Origin: Fidelibacterota bacterium
GTDB lineage: Bacteria; Fidelibacterota; Marinisomatia; Marinisomatales; S15-B10
Length of the DNA stretch: 5,203 nt
NCBI GenBank assembly: GCA_002691365.1
Contig: NZHL01000008.1
Coordinates: forward strand, 194,438 to 199,640
Reading direction: 5' to 3'
A program made the translations under genes and the position numbers. Under the pieces are notes generated by a model that made no database searches, had not been told where the DNA came from, and was given only the letters and a program-made list of their open reading frames with translations. Of the stretch, positions 1 through 5,203 are shown piece by piece. Within the stretch, counting starts at the first letter, position 1. Every line of letters begins with the position of its first letter.

Positions 1-493
1 AAAAGTCTAATCGTTGTTTTGATTCTTTAGAACCAGATCTTGAATCTTTTTGTGCTTTGATTAATTTTTTATCAATTGTTTCAATATCCTTAATTAATAA
101 CTCTGTATTAATTAATTCAACATCCCTAATAGGATCAACAGATTGTTCAACATGAGTTATATTGTCGTTATCAAAACATCTAACAACGTGAATAATTGTT
201 TCTACTTGACGAATTTGGCTTAAAAATTGGTTTCCTAAACCCTCTCCCTTGCTAGCACCTTTTACTAATCCTGCGATATCCACAAATTCAATTGTATTTT
301 TTACAATTTTTTTTGGATTAAAAAACGAAATAATATTATTTAATCTTTTATCATCAATATTAACTATACCAACATTTGGATCAACTGTACAAAATGGATA
401 ATTTTCAGCAGGTATATCAGATGAAGTTAGGGCATTAAATAGAGTTGATTTTCCAACATTAGGTAAACCAACTATTCCACATTGTAATGACAC
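1..493 (-). CDS. ychF: YchF/OLA1-family ATPase, N-terminal part (cut by left window end)
   Basis: Translating the minus strand from a GTG at 493-491 gives 164 intact codons to the window edge with no stop or frameshift; the family is usually about 360 residues, so over half is missing. The product begins MSLQCGIVGLPNVGKST, with the P-loop at about residues 9-17, and has the DIAGL G3 motif at 72-76 followed by VKGASKGEGLGNQFL, which is diagnostic of YchF. Later HVVRCF and the INTEL segment also fit. The family is a universally conserved TRAFAC-class cytosolic P-loop protein that prefers ATP over GTP, binds ribosomes and is linked to stress responses; the G4 motif deciding this preference lies outside the window. 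GTG is chosen because the conserved N-terminus begins right there and the preceding in-frame codon is the fabB stop. No Shine-Dalgarno is visible, so translation probably depends on ribosomes finishing fabB. Identity is very secure; coupling is inferred. Confidence 0.95.
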   Translation of the reverse strand, partial: MSLQCGIVGLPNVGKSTLFNALTSSDIPAENYPFCTVDPNVGIVNIDDKRLNNIISFFNPKKIVKNTIEFVDIAGLVKGASKGEGLGNQFLSQIRQVETIIHVVRCFDNDNITHVEQSVDPIRDVELINTELLIKDIETIDKKLIKAQKDSRSGSKESKQRLDF

Positions 494-1711
494 TTAAATT
501 CTACTAAAAACTAGTGAACAGTTTGTACCGCCAAAACCAAAACTATTTGACATTACATTGTTTAAAACTTGATTTTGGATACCTTCTTGAACTATTGGAA
601 ATCCCTCTGCTTCAGGATCTAGGTTATCGATGTTTACAGATGCAGGAATAAAACTATTTTTTAACATTAAAATTGAATAAATAGATTCATGAACACCAGC
701 AGCTCCAAGAGAATGTCCGGTTAATGATTTAGTAGAACTAATTAATGGCATATAACCTTTGTCGCTAAAGGCATTTTTTATTGCTTTAAGTTCAGTAATG
801 TCACCAGCTGGAGTTGAGGTTCCATGAGCATTCAAATAATCAATTGGTTCTTTTAAATCTTTGGTTGCCATTTTCATGCAAAATTCTGCTCCTTCCCCAG
901 AAGGTCTTACCATATCAAAACCATCAGAAGAGAGACCATATCCTGTAACTTCACAATATATTTTTGCACCTCTATTTTTGGCAATTTCATATTCTTCTAG
1001 AATAATTGTGCCTCCTCCACCAGAGACTACAAAACCATCTCTGTCTTTGTCATATGGCCTACTTGCTTTTTCTGGAAGGTCATTAAAATTAGCACTTAAT
1101 GCACCCATTGCATCAAATGGTAATGTAATTATATAGGTTATTTCATCTCCACCTCCAACGAACATTCTGTCTTGAAGACCATTTTGAATTGTATGAAATG
1201 CATTTCCTAAACAATGACTACTTGTTGCACAAGCTGAACTAATACTATAATTAAAACCTTTTATTTTAAATGCTGTAGCCAAATTAGCTGAATTACAACT
1301 CGACATTATTTTTGGAACAAAAAATGGATTAACTCTTCTTGCTCCTTTACTTCTAAGCACATCTGACATTTCAACGATAGGTAGTCCACTCGAAGCACCT
1401 GACCCAACAATTAAACCAGTTCTATTATTTGAGATTTCATCTTGAGATAAATTAGAATCATTTATTGCTTCAGCCATTGAAATATGGCTATATGCTGCTC
1501 CATCTCCCATGAATCTAAGATCTTTTCTTGGAACCAACTTTTTAATATCTGCTGAAACATCTCCACAAACATGTGAACGAAATCCAAGATCTGCTTGTTC
1601 TTTGTTAAATGAAATACCACTTTTTTCTAATTGAAGTGATTTTAAAACTTCATTTACATTGTTTCCAATGCTTGATACTATACCTAATCCTGTAATAACT
1701 ACTCTTTTCAT
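494..1711 (-). CDS. fabB: 3-oxoacyl-ACP synthase I (beta-ketoacyl-ACP synthase, FabB)
   Basis: 405 residues, matching the usual FabB length of about 406. It is a cytosolic thiolase-fold condensing enzyme that joins malonyl-ACP to acyl-ACP. FabB is the synthase that extends the cis-3-decenoyl-ACP made by FabA, so it is needed for unsaturated fatty acids. The Cys-His-His triad is present: Cys161 in SSACATSSHC, His296 in NAHGTSTPAGD and His333 in TGHSLGAAG, with Lys328 in front of it; the C-terminal NSFGFGGTN loop is intact. The stretch around FDAMGALS and the fabA neighbour favour FabB over FabF. The start is ATG 1711-1709, giving MKRVVITGLG as in the family; a longer reading up to 1789 would add 26 unrelated residues overlapping fabA. 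One base separates it from the fabA stop, and an AGGAGAGGAAG Shine-Dalgarno-like tract lies in the fabA 3' end, so the two are surely co-transcribed and probably translationally coupled. Confidence 0.95.
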   Translation of the reverse strand: MKRVVITGLGIVSSIGNNVNEVLKSLQLEKSGISFNKEQADLGFRSHVCGDVSADIKKLVPRKDLRFMGDGAAYSHISMAEAINDSNLSQDEISNNRTGLIVGSGASSGLPIVEMSDVLRSKGARRVNPFFVPKIMSSCNSANLATAFKIKGFNYSISSACATSSHCLGNAFHTIQNGLQDRMFVGGGDEITYIITLPFDAMGALSANFNDLPEKASRPYDKDRDGFVVSGGGGTIILEEYEIAKNRGAKIYCEVTGYGLSSDGFDMVRPSGEGAEFCMKMATKDLKEPIDYLNAHGTSTPAGDITELKAIKNAFSDKGYMPLISSTKSLTGHSLGAAGVHESIYSILMLKNSFIPASVNIDNLDPEAEGFPIVQEGIQNQVLNNVMSNSFGFGGTNCSLVFSRI

Positions 1712-1712
1712 T

Positions 1713-2258
1713 TTAAAACGGTTCTTCCTCTCCTTTTGATGGTGGATATTTAAGATTATCAAAAAGACCAACTTGAAGGTTTTTTGCAAAATAAATTGTT
1801 TTATTTGATACCTCTAATGTAGCATCAGTCATTCCCATCCAAATAGGTTTTGTGATAATTTTTTTAATATCAATTTTATATTTTATTAGTTTGTGATGTG
1901 GTCTTATTTGTCCTTTAAACTTCACTTCTCCGCAACCCAAAGCTCTTCCTTTTCCTGTTCCACCTAGCCATGTAAGGTAAAACCCTGTGAGTTGCCATAA
2001 AGCATCTAAACCTAAACAACCTGGCATAACAGGGTCATCTTTGAAATGACAATCAAAAAACCATAGTTTCGGATTTATTTCCATTTCAGCAATTATCTGA
2101 CCCTTATTATATTTACCTCCTTCTTCAGATATTTTACTTATTCTATCAATCATAAGCATGGGAGGTAAAGGAAGTTTTGAAATTTCAGACCCAAATGCAC
2201 CATCAGAAAATTGAAATAATTCAGATTTATTATAATTTTCTTTTTTTTTCATCTTCAT
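1713..2258 (-). CDS. fabA: 3-hydroxydecanoyl-ACP dehydratase / trans-2-cis-3-decenoyl-ACP isomerase (FabA)
   Basis: 181 residues, slightly longer than the roughly 172 of E. coli FabA owing to a C-terminal tail ending KGEEEPF. FabA dehydrates 3-hydroxydecanoyl-ACP and isomerises the trans-2 product to cis-3, the branch point to unsaturated fatty acids in the cytosolic FAS II pathway. It is a single hot-dog domain. The catalytic His71 sits in FFDCHFKDDPVMPGCLG and the catalytic Asp85 in LGLDALWQ; FabZ has Glu at the latter position, so Asp argues for FabA. GRALGCGEVKFKGQ and VGLF near the end are also FabA-type. The ATG at 2258-2256 is preferred over the ATG two codons later because an AGGA lies 11 bases ahead of it and the start then aligns with E. 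coli numbering. It is first gene of the fabA-fabB-ychF unit and divergent from the enoyl reductase gene. Codons 4-6 are a run of nine A on the coding strand. Confidence 0.96.
   Translation of the reverse strand: MKMKKKENYNKSELFQFSDGAFGSEISKLPLPPMLMIDRISKISEEGGKYNKGQIIAEMEINPKLWFFDCHFKDDPVMPGCLGLDALWQLTGFYLTWLGGTGKGRALGCGEVKFKGQIRPHHKLIKYKIDIKKIITKPIWMGMTDATLEVSNKTIYFAKNLQVGLFDNLKYPPSKGEEEPF
1724..1734 (-). promoter_or_regulatory. Ribosome binding tract for fabB inside the fabA 3' end
   Basis: On the minus strand the run AGGAGAGGAAG lies inside the last codons of fabA (those encoding GEEE) and ends 12 bases before the fabB ATG at 1711. It is the best purine tract near that start and supports choosing it over the upstream in-frame extension. 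The spacing is longer than ideal, which fits coupling to fabA translation. Confidence 0.6.
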
Positions 2259-2351
2259 AAATTGTTTTTTCCTAGCAAAATTACCTACCTAAGTTTACGT
2301 TCAATTTAGATAATTTGCCCATTATATAAATAATGAGATAGGAGAAATATT
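2259..2351. promoter_or_regulatory. Divergent promoter region between fabA and the enoyl-ACP reductase gene
   Basis: This 93-base gap must hold the start signals of both divergent fatty-acid genes. The AT box ATTATATAAAT at 2321-2331 reads as a perfect TATAAT -10 on the minus strand (2326-2321, towards fabA) and as TATATA or TATAAA on the plus strand (2323-2330, towards the reductase). For the plus direction TTCAAT at 2300-2305 is a weak -35 with a 17-base spacer; for the minus direction no good -35 is seen. An imperfect palindrome, AATTTAGATAATTT (2304-2317), lies beside the box and could be an operator. If the boxes are real, the two transcripts start back to back and their promoters overlap. 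Inferred from consensus matching in AT-rich DNA, so only moderately sure in detail. Confidence 0.4.
2340..2344 (+). promoter_or_regulatory. Shine-Dalgarno for the enoyl-ACP reductase gene
   Basis: AGGAG stands seven bases before the ATG at 2352, a canonical arrangement that fixes the start. It is the cleanest ribosome binding site in the window. Confidence 0.8.
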
Positions 2352-3134
2352 ATGAAACCTTGGGTTCTTGTTTTGGGTTGCTCCACTGGTCACGGTGGTG
2401 AAACTAGTAGAAAGTTAGCAGAAAAAGGATATGGTATCATTGGTTTTCACTTTGACAGGGGAGAAATTAAAGTTGAAGCTGAAAAATTGTCAGATGAGTT
2501 GAAAGAATTAAATGATGGTCGAGTTCATTTTTTTAATAAAAATGCAGCTGACGTTAATATAATGGATGAATATATTCCTGTTATAAAAGAGATAACCAAT
2601 GGAAATTATTTAAAAATGTTACTTCATTCAATAGCTTTTGGTACCACAACCAATTTTTTTGGATCTAAGCCTGTTACTCAAAAACAAATGGATATGACTG
2701 TTCATGTTATGGGTAATTCACTTCTTTATTGGGTTCAAAAGCTTTTTAAAGAAGAGCTAATTGGTGATGGATCTAGAGTTTTTGGTTTAACTTCGGAAGG
2801 AAACTATTTGGCAATGGAAGGTTATGGTCCTGTAAGTGTTGCAAAAGTTGCACTTGAAAGTATAACCAGACAAATAGGTTGGGAATTAGGGTCTTATGGT
2901 ATAACTGCAAATTGTATTCAAGCAGGAATTACACCTACAAGAGCTTTAACAAAAATAACTGACAAATGGGAAGAATGGGTAGATAAAACAAAAAAAAGAA
3001 ATCCTATGGGAAGAACAACGGAACCAAAAGATGTTGCCAACATAATTAGTTTAATGTTGGAACCAGAAGCAGATTTTATTAATTGTTCAATAATTTATAC
3101 AGATGGTGGAGAACATCGTTCTGGTACTTTTTAA
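2352..3134 (+). CDS. SDR-family enoyl-ACP reductase, FabI/FabL-like
   Basis: 260 residues, the usual length for FabI or FabL. The Rossmann N-terminus has a glycine loop LGCSTGHGG (Gly9, Gly13, Gly15), the classical SDR GxxxGxG spacing also used by FabL and unlike the SIAWGIA loop of typical FabI. HSIAFG (92-97) matches the HSIGFA segment of FabI. The catalytic pair is Tyr158 and Lys165 in a Tyr-x6-Lys motif, the enoyl-reductase spacing rather than the Tyr-x3-Lys of ordinary SDRs; the second FabI tyrosine is replaced by Ser148, as in FabL. Then come ANCIQAGITPTRAL, NPMGRTTEPKDVA and the closing YTDGGEH, all typical of this group. It should reduce trans-2-enoyl-ACP with NAD(P)H in the last step of FAS II elongation; Asp35-Arg36 after strand 2 leaves cofactor preference open. 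Divergence from fabA-fabB supports this role. A reductase for another substrate is the alternative. No symbol is given because it falls between fabI and fabL. Confidence 0.8.
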   Translation: MKPWVLVLGCSTGHGGETSRKLAEKGYGIIGFHFDRGEIKVEAEKLSDELKELNDGRVHFFNKNAADVNIMDEYIPVIKEITNGNYLKMLLHSIAFGTTTNFFGSKPVTQKQMDMTVHVMGNSLLYWVQKLFKEELIGDGSRVFGLTSEGNYLAMEGYGPVSVAKVALESITRQIGWELGSYGITANCIQAGITPTRALTKITDKWEEWVDKTKKRNPMGRTTEPKDVANIISLMLEPEADFINCSIIYTDGGEHRSGTF

Positions 3135-3145
3135 AATGGATGAAT

Positions 3146-3529
3146 TTAACTGTCAGAATTAATTTCAATTGAATCGAGACTTTTTCTCTTTTTTAATAAT
3201 TCTACCATTTCATAGTTTTCTTTAGTTGGGTACATATTGAATGTAGTTTCGGCTTCTTTTAAAGCATATTCAAACCATCCTTTTTGTGAATATGCTATCG
3301 CTAAATTAAAATGAGCTTTTGAGGCGAGTTCTAAATCTTCTCGTTTCATTAATTTTGTTTCATTTGGATATAATCTAATAACTTCTCTATATTCCAAAAT
3401 AGCTTCATCAATTAAACCCTTTTCATAATACCAATTTCCAAGTTCAAAATGTCTATTTGGATTATTATTACAACCTAAAATAAATAATAAAGTTAGTGTT
3501 GATAAAAATATATTTATATGTTTATTCAT
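3146..3529 (-). CDS. Small TPR-repeat lipoprotein, function unknown
   Basis: 127 residues from the ATG at 3529-3527. A short basic start (MNKH), a hydrophobic stretch and the lipobox ILGC put the lipidated cysteine at residue 20, so the mature protein should be anchored in a membrane facing the periplasm. Two tetratricopeptide repeats follow: about 26-57 (FELGNWYYEKGLIDEAILEYREVIRLYPNE) abridged here to its hallmarks, Gly31, Tyr35, Gly38, Ala43 and Pro55; and about 69-103, with Ala78, Gly84, Ala89 and Pro101. The tail is charged and polar. Two TPRs are usually a protein-protein docking surface, for example in envelope assembly, but nothing here names the partner. A TTG three codons upstream could extend it, but ATG begins a normal signal peptide. 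No Shine-Dalgarno is visible. It converges on the reductase gene with 11 bases between stop codons and follows the symporter gene on the same strand, 73 bases away, possibly with its own promoter. Confidence 0.8.
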   Translation of the reverse strand: MNKHINIFLSTLTLLFILGCNNNPNRHFELGNWYYEKGLIDEAILEYREVIRLYPNETKLMKREDLELASKAHFNLAIAYSQKGWFEYALKEAETTFNMYPTKENYEMVELLKKRKSLDSIEINSDS

Positions 3530-3591
3530 TATTACCAAAGAGTAAGGTTTAATTTATATGAATGTAATTAAAAAGAACAATAAAAAAATAA

Positions 3592-3619
3592 ATTATATCT
3601 CATTATAATTTTTTGTAAA
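3592..3619 (-). promoter_or_regulatory. Candidate sigma-70-type promoter for the TPR lipoprotein gene
   Basis: On the minus strand TTTACA (3619-3614, five of six matches to TTGACA) is followed after 16 bases by a perfect TATAAT (3597-3592). The -35 lies in the last codons of the symporter gene, and the leader to the lipoprotein ATG would be near 55 bases. A second weaker pair, TTGTTC (3580-3575) and TATAAA (3558-3553), lies downstream. Chance matches are common in DNA this AT-rich. Confidence 0.4.
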
Positions 3620-4838
3620 GGTTTTTTTCATTCTCACTTTTTGCGAGAATTACTGCGCCAATACTATCGCTTGTAATGTTTATCACTGTTCTAAACATAT
3701 CTAGTGGTCTATCGACAGCTAACATTGCACCAACAATAATTGGTACTTCAGGGTTATTGCTTAAACCAACCGCATCTAAAACAATAAATATCATCACTAA
3801 ACCTGCAGAAGGTATTGCTGCGGTTCCTATTGATGCTAAAAATGCTGTAATTACAATTATGAACTGTTGATAAATTTCGAGCTCAGCTCCTAAAACTTGA
3901 GATATAAATAACACTCCAGCACATTCATATAAAGCTGTTCCATCCATATTAATTGTTGCACCTAAAGGTAAAACAAAACTTGATGTTTTATTTGATACCC
4001 CTATGTTTTTTTTTAAACAATTCATTGTTACTGGTAATGTTCCCAGGCTTGTACTTGTTGAGAATGCAGTTATAAAAGCTGATGACATCGCTTTCCAGTG
4101 CTTAATTGGATTAATCTTTGTAAATGAATAAAAAACTAATGGTAAAATTATTAACCAATGAATTGAAAGACCAATTGCAATAGTTATCCAATAAAAACCT
4201 ATAACTTTAAATAAATCAATTCCAGAATTAACTATTGCATTAATTATTAATCCAAAAACACCAATAGGTAGAAATGAAATAATACCTTGAGTTAATTTCA
4301 TCATTAATTCAAATCCATAATCAAAACCTTTAATAATAGCTTTTTTAGGTTTATCAGAAATTTGGGTTATTGCAATTCCTAAAACAATTGACCAAAAAAT
4401 AAGTGCTAAAATTTCTCCATCAGCCATTGCTTTAATGGGATTGCTTGGAATCATTCTTATTATTATATCCGCTAATGAATTTGGTTGGGATAATGTTGAT
4501 GGATCAAATTTATTTGAATCAACAGAAAAATTTATTCCTTTTCCAGGTTGTAATAAGTTTGTTAATGATAAACCTACTAAAATGGCTAAGATTGATGTTA
4601 ACATATAATAACCAAAAACTTTAATACCCATTCTTCCTAAAGTATTACTATCTCCAATACTTGTAACGCCACTTGTTACAGAAAATAAAATTAAAGGAAC
4701 AATTACCATTTTTAGTAATTTCATAAAAATTGTACCTAAAGGTGAAAAAATTAAAGCTCTTTCACCAAAAACCATTGCAACAAATGCCCCAGCAATCATT
4801 GCAATTAGGACCTGCCAATGTAATTTTAAATTAAACAT
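3603..4838 (-). CDS. Dicarboxylate/amino acid:cation symporter (DAACS, SLC1/GltPh-type)
   Basis: 411 residues, normal for a bacterial member of the glutamate/dicarboxylate symporter family, an inner-membrane elevator transporter of eight helices and two re-entrant hairpins driven by Na+ or H+. The core is intact: hairpin 1 with STSTSLGTLPVT (about 260-271), helix 7 with NMDGT at 297-301 (cation and substrate site), hairpin 2 with ASIGTAAIPSAG (335-346), and helix 8 with Asp376, Asp380, Arg383, Thr384, Asn387 and Asp391, matching GltPh Asp390, Asp394, Arg397, Thr398, Asn401 and Asp405. The helix 8 arginine indicates an acidic substrate (glutamate, aspartate or a C4-dicarboxylate) rather than a neutral amino acid; NMDGT and the aspartates favour Na+ coupling. 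The hairpin 1 arginine of GltPh (Arg276) is Ser here. The start gives MFNLKLHWQVLIAM, a usual N-terminus; no Shine-Dalgarno precedes it. It is divergent from the peptidase gene and upstream of the TPR lipoprotein gene; no functional link is evident. Confidence 0.93.
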   Translation of the reverse strand: MFNLKLHWQVLIAMIAGAFVAMVFGERALIFSPLGTIFMKLLKMVIVPLILFSVTSGVTSIGDSNTLGRMGIKVFGYYMLTSILAILVGLSLTNLLQPGKGINFSVDSNKFDPSTLSQPNSLADIIIRMIPSNPIKAMADGEILALIFWSIVLGIAITQISDKPKKAIIKGFDYGFELMMKLTQGIISFLPIGVFGLIINAIVNSGIDLFKVIGFYWITIAIGLSIHWLIILPLVFYSFTKINPIKHWKAMSSAFITAFSTSTSLGTLPVTMNCLKKNIGVSNKTSSFVLPLGATINMDGTALYECAGVLFISQVLGAELEIYQQFIIVITAFLASIGTAAIPSAGLVMIFIVLDAVGLSNNPEVPIIVGAMLAVDRPLDMFRTVINITSDSIGAVILAKSENEKNLYKKL

Positions 4839-4931
4839 AGAAGAAATTAAGAAAATTCTGATTTATATTGTAAAATAAAAATTTTTTATTAAAATTAATT
4901 TAACTCTCATTATTTAACATTTTAAAAAACA
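4839..4931. promoter_or_regulatory. Divergent intergenic region between the symporter and peptidase genes
   Basis: This 93-base, almost pure A/T gap must hold both promoters. TATAAA at 4867-4862 on the minus strand is a possible -10 for the symporter, without a convincing -35; no pair stands out for the peptidase gene. A perfect short inverted repeat, AATAAAAA and TTTTTATT around one base (4874-4890), sits mid-gap and could be an operator or simply composition. Neither gene has a Shine-Dalgarno in this stretch. Confidence 0.35.
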
Positions 4932-5203
4932 ATGAAAAACATAGTAAAATTTTTATTTATATATATTTTTTCTCAAGTTTTTATTTATGCACAGAATATT
5001 CCTCACAAGTATATATGTAAAAAACCACATTTGTTTTCAAATCTTAATCAATTAAATAAAAAAATTAATCATCAAAGTCATATTGATGTTAATTTTTATG
5101 ATATATATCTAAAAATAGACCTAAGAAATAAAACTTTAAATGGAAATGTTTTAACTAAGTTGACAAAAATATCTGAATCAAATGATAAAATTTTATTTGA
5201 TTT
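4932..5203 (+). CDS. Probable secreted M1-family metallopeptidase (aminopeptidase N-like), N-terminus only
   Basis: 90 complete codons from the ATG at 4932, open to the window edge. Residues 1-20 are a signal peptide: Lys at 2 and 6, a hydrophobic core, and a likely signal peptidase I cut after Ala20 (IYA|QN), so the protein is exported. From about residue 50 the chain reads IDVNFYDIYLKIDLRNKTLNGNVL and on to ILFDF (quoted in part), the opening beta strands of the M1 N-terminal domain: a tyrosine-aspartate start of strand 1, a Gly in the 'G-x-v' turn after the NKTLNG hairpin, and a final 'I-x-F/L-D' strand. M1 enzymes of this secreted kind cleave N-terminal residues from peptides outside the cytoplasm, feeding amino acid uptake. 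The zinc motif HExxH and GxMEN lie beyond the window, so the call rests on fold pattern only. The start is the first ATG giving a signal peptide; no Shine-Dalgarno is present. A different beta-rich secreted protein is the alternative. Confidence 0.65.
   Translation, partial: MKNIVKFLFIYIFSQVFIYAQNIPHKYICKKPHLFSNLNQLNKKINHQSHIDVNFYDIYLKIDLRNKTLNGNVLTKLTKISESNDKILFD

Noticed and set aside
861..1136. Open frame of 91 codons on the plus strand
   Set aside because: It lies wholly antisense inside fabB, whose frame is intact with all catalytic motifs; the predicted protein shows no recognisable domain.
1712..1789. Upstream extension of fabB by 26 residues
   Set aside because: It overlaps the fabA coding end in another frame, has no family similarity, and the ATG at 1711 gives the standard FabB N-terminus.
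3110..3132. Small hairpin (AGAAC/GTTCT, 3-base loop) followed by five T at the end of the reductase gene, as a terminator
   Set aside because: The stem has only five pairs, lies inside codons needed for the protein end, and the T run starts five bases away; too weak to call.
3530..3538. TTG start three codons upstream of the lipoprotein ATG
   Set aside because: It adds only three residues; ATG is the commoner start and gives a normal lipoprotein signal peptide. No Shine-Dalgarno supports either, so this is not certain.
3676..3870. Open frame of 64 codons on the plus strand
   Set aside because: It is antisense to the most conserved part of the symporter (hairpin 2 and helix 8) and has no ribosome binding site or recognisable fold.
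4874..4890. AT-only inverted repeat between the symporter and peptidase genes
   Set aside because: Eight-base arms made only of A and T are expected by chance in this composition; kept only as a remark on the intergenic region.
2259..4931. Both divergent intergenic regions (2259-2351 and 4839-4931) are exactly 93 bases
   Set aside because: Their sequences show no similarity, so the equal length is coincidence.

Overview
The window is ordinary, very AT-rich chromosomal DNA (by eye about 30% G+C) with short intergenic gaps. It looks like a streamlined, probably marine bacterium. It holds seven protein genes, two of them cut by the window ends. I see no rRNA, tRNA, CRISPR array, insertion sequence or phage gene.

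Left part (1-2258, minus strand): a tight unit read right to left as fabA, fabB, ychF. FabA (3-hydroxydecanoyl-ACP dehydratase/isomerase) and FabB (3-ketoacyl-ACP synthase I) are the classical pair that makes the double bond and extends unsaturated fatty acids anaerobically. The universal ATPase gene ychF starts directly after the fabB stop codon, in the same frame, and runs off the left end. Centre (2352-3134, plus strand): a divergent SDR-family gene that I read as an enoyl-ACP reductase (FabI/FabL-like), facing fabA across a 93-base promoter region. Together these supply dehydration/isomerisation, condensation and final enoyl reduction of the FAS II cycle.

Right part: a small TPR lipoprotein (minus strand, convergent with the reductase, 11 bases apart), a complete Na+ or H+/dicarboxylate-glutamate symporter of the DAACS/SLC1 family (minus strand), and the secreted N-terminus of a probable M1-family metallopeptidase (plus strand, cut by the right end).

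Taxonomy is inference. FabA and FabB are best known from alpha- and gammaproteobacteria. The reductase type, the secreted M1 peptidase and the TPR lipoprotein instead recall FCB-group or Marinimicrobia (SAR406)-like plankton. The fatty-acid genes have visible Shine-Dalgarno sequences, whereas the genes to the right do not. I did not find a clearly new biological system. The most unusual points are the zero-gap in-frame fabB-ychF junction, the mixed FabI/FabL motif set of the reductase, and the possible lineage mismatch of fabAB.
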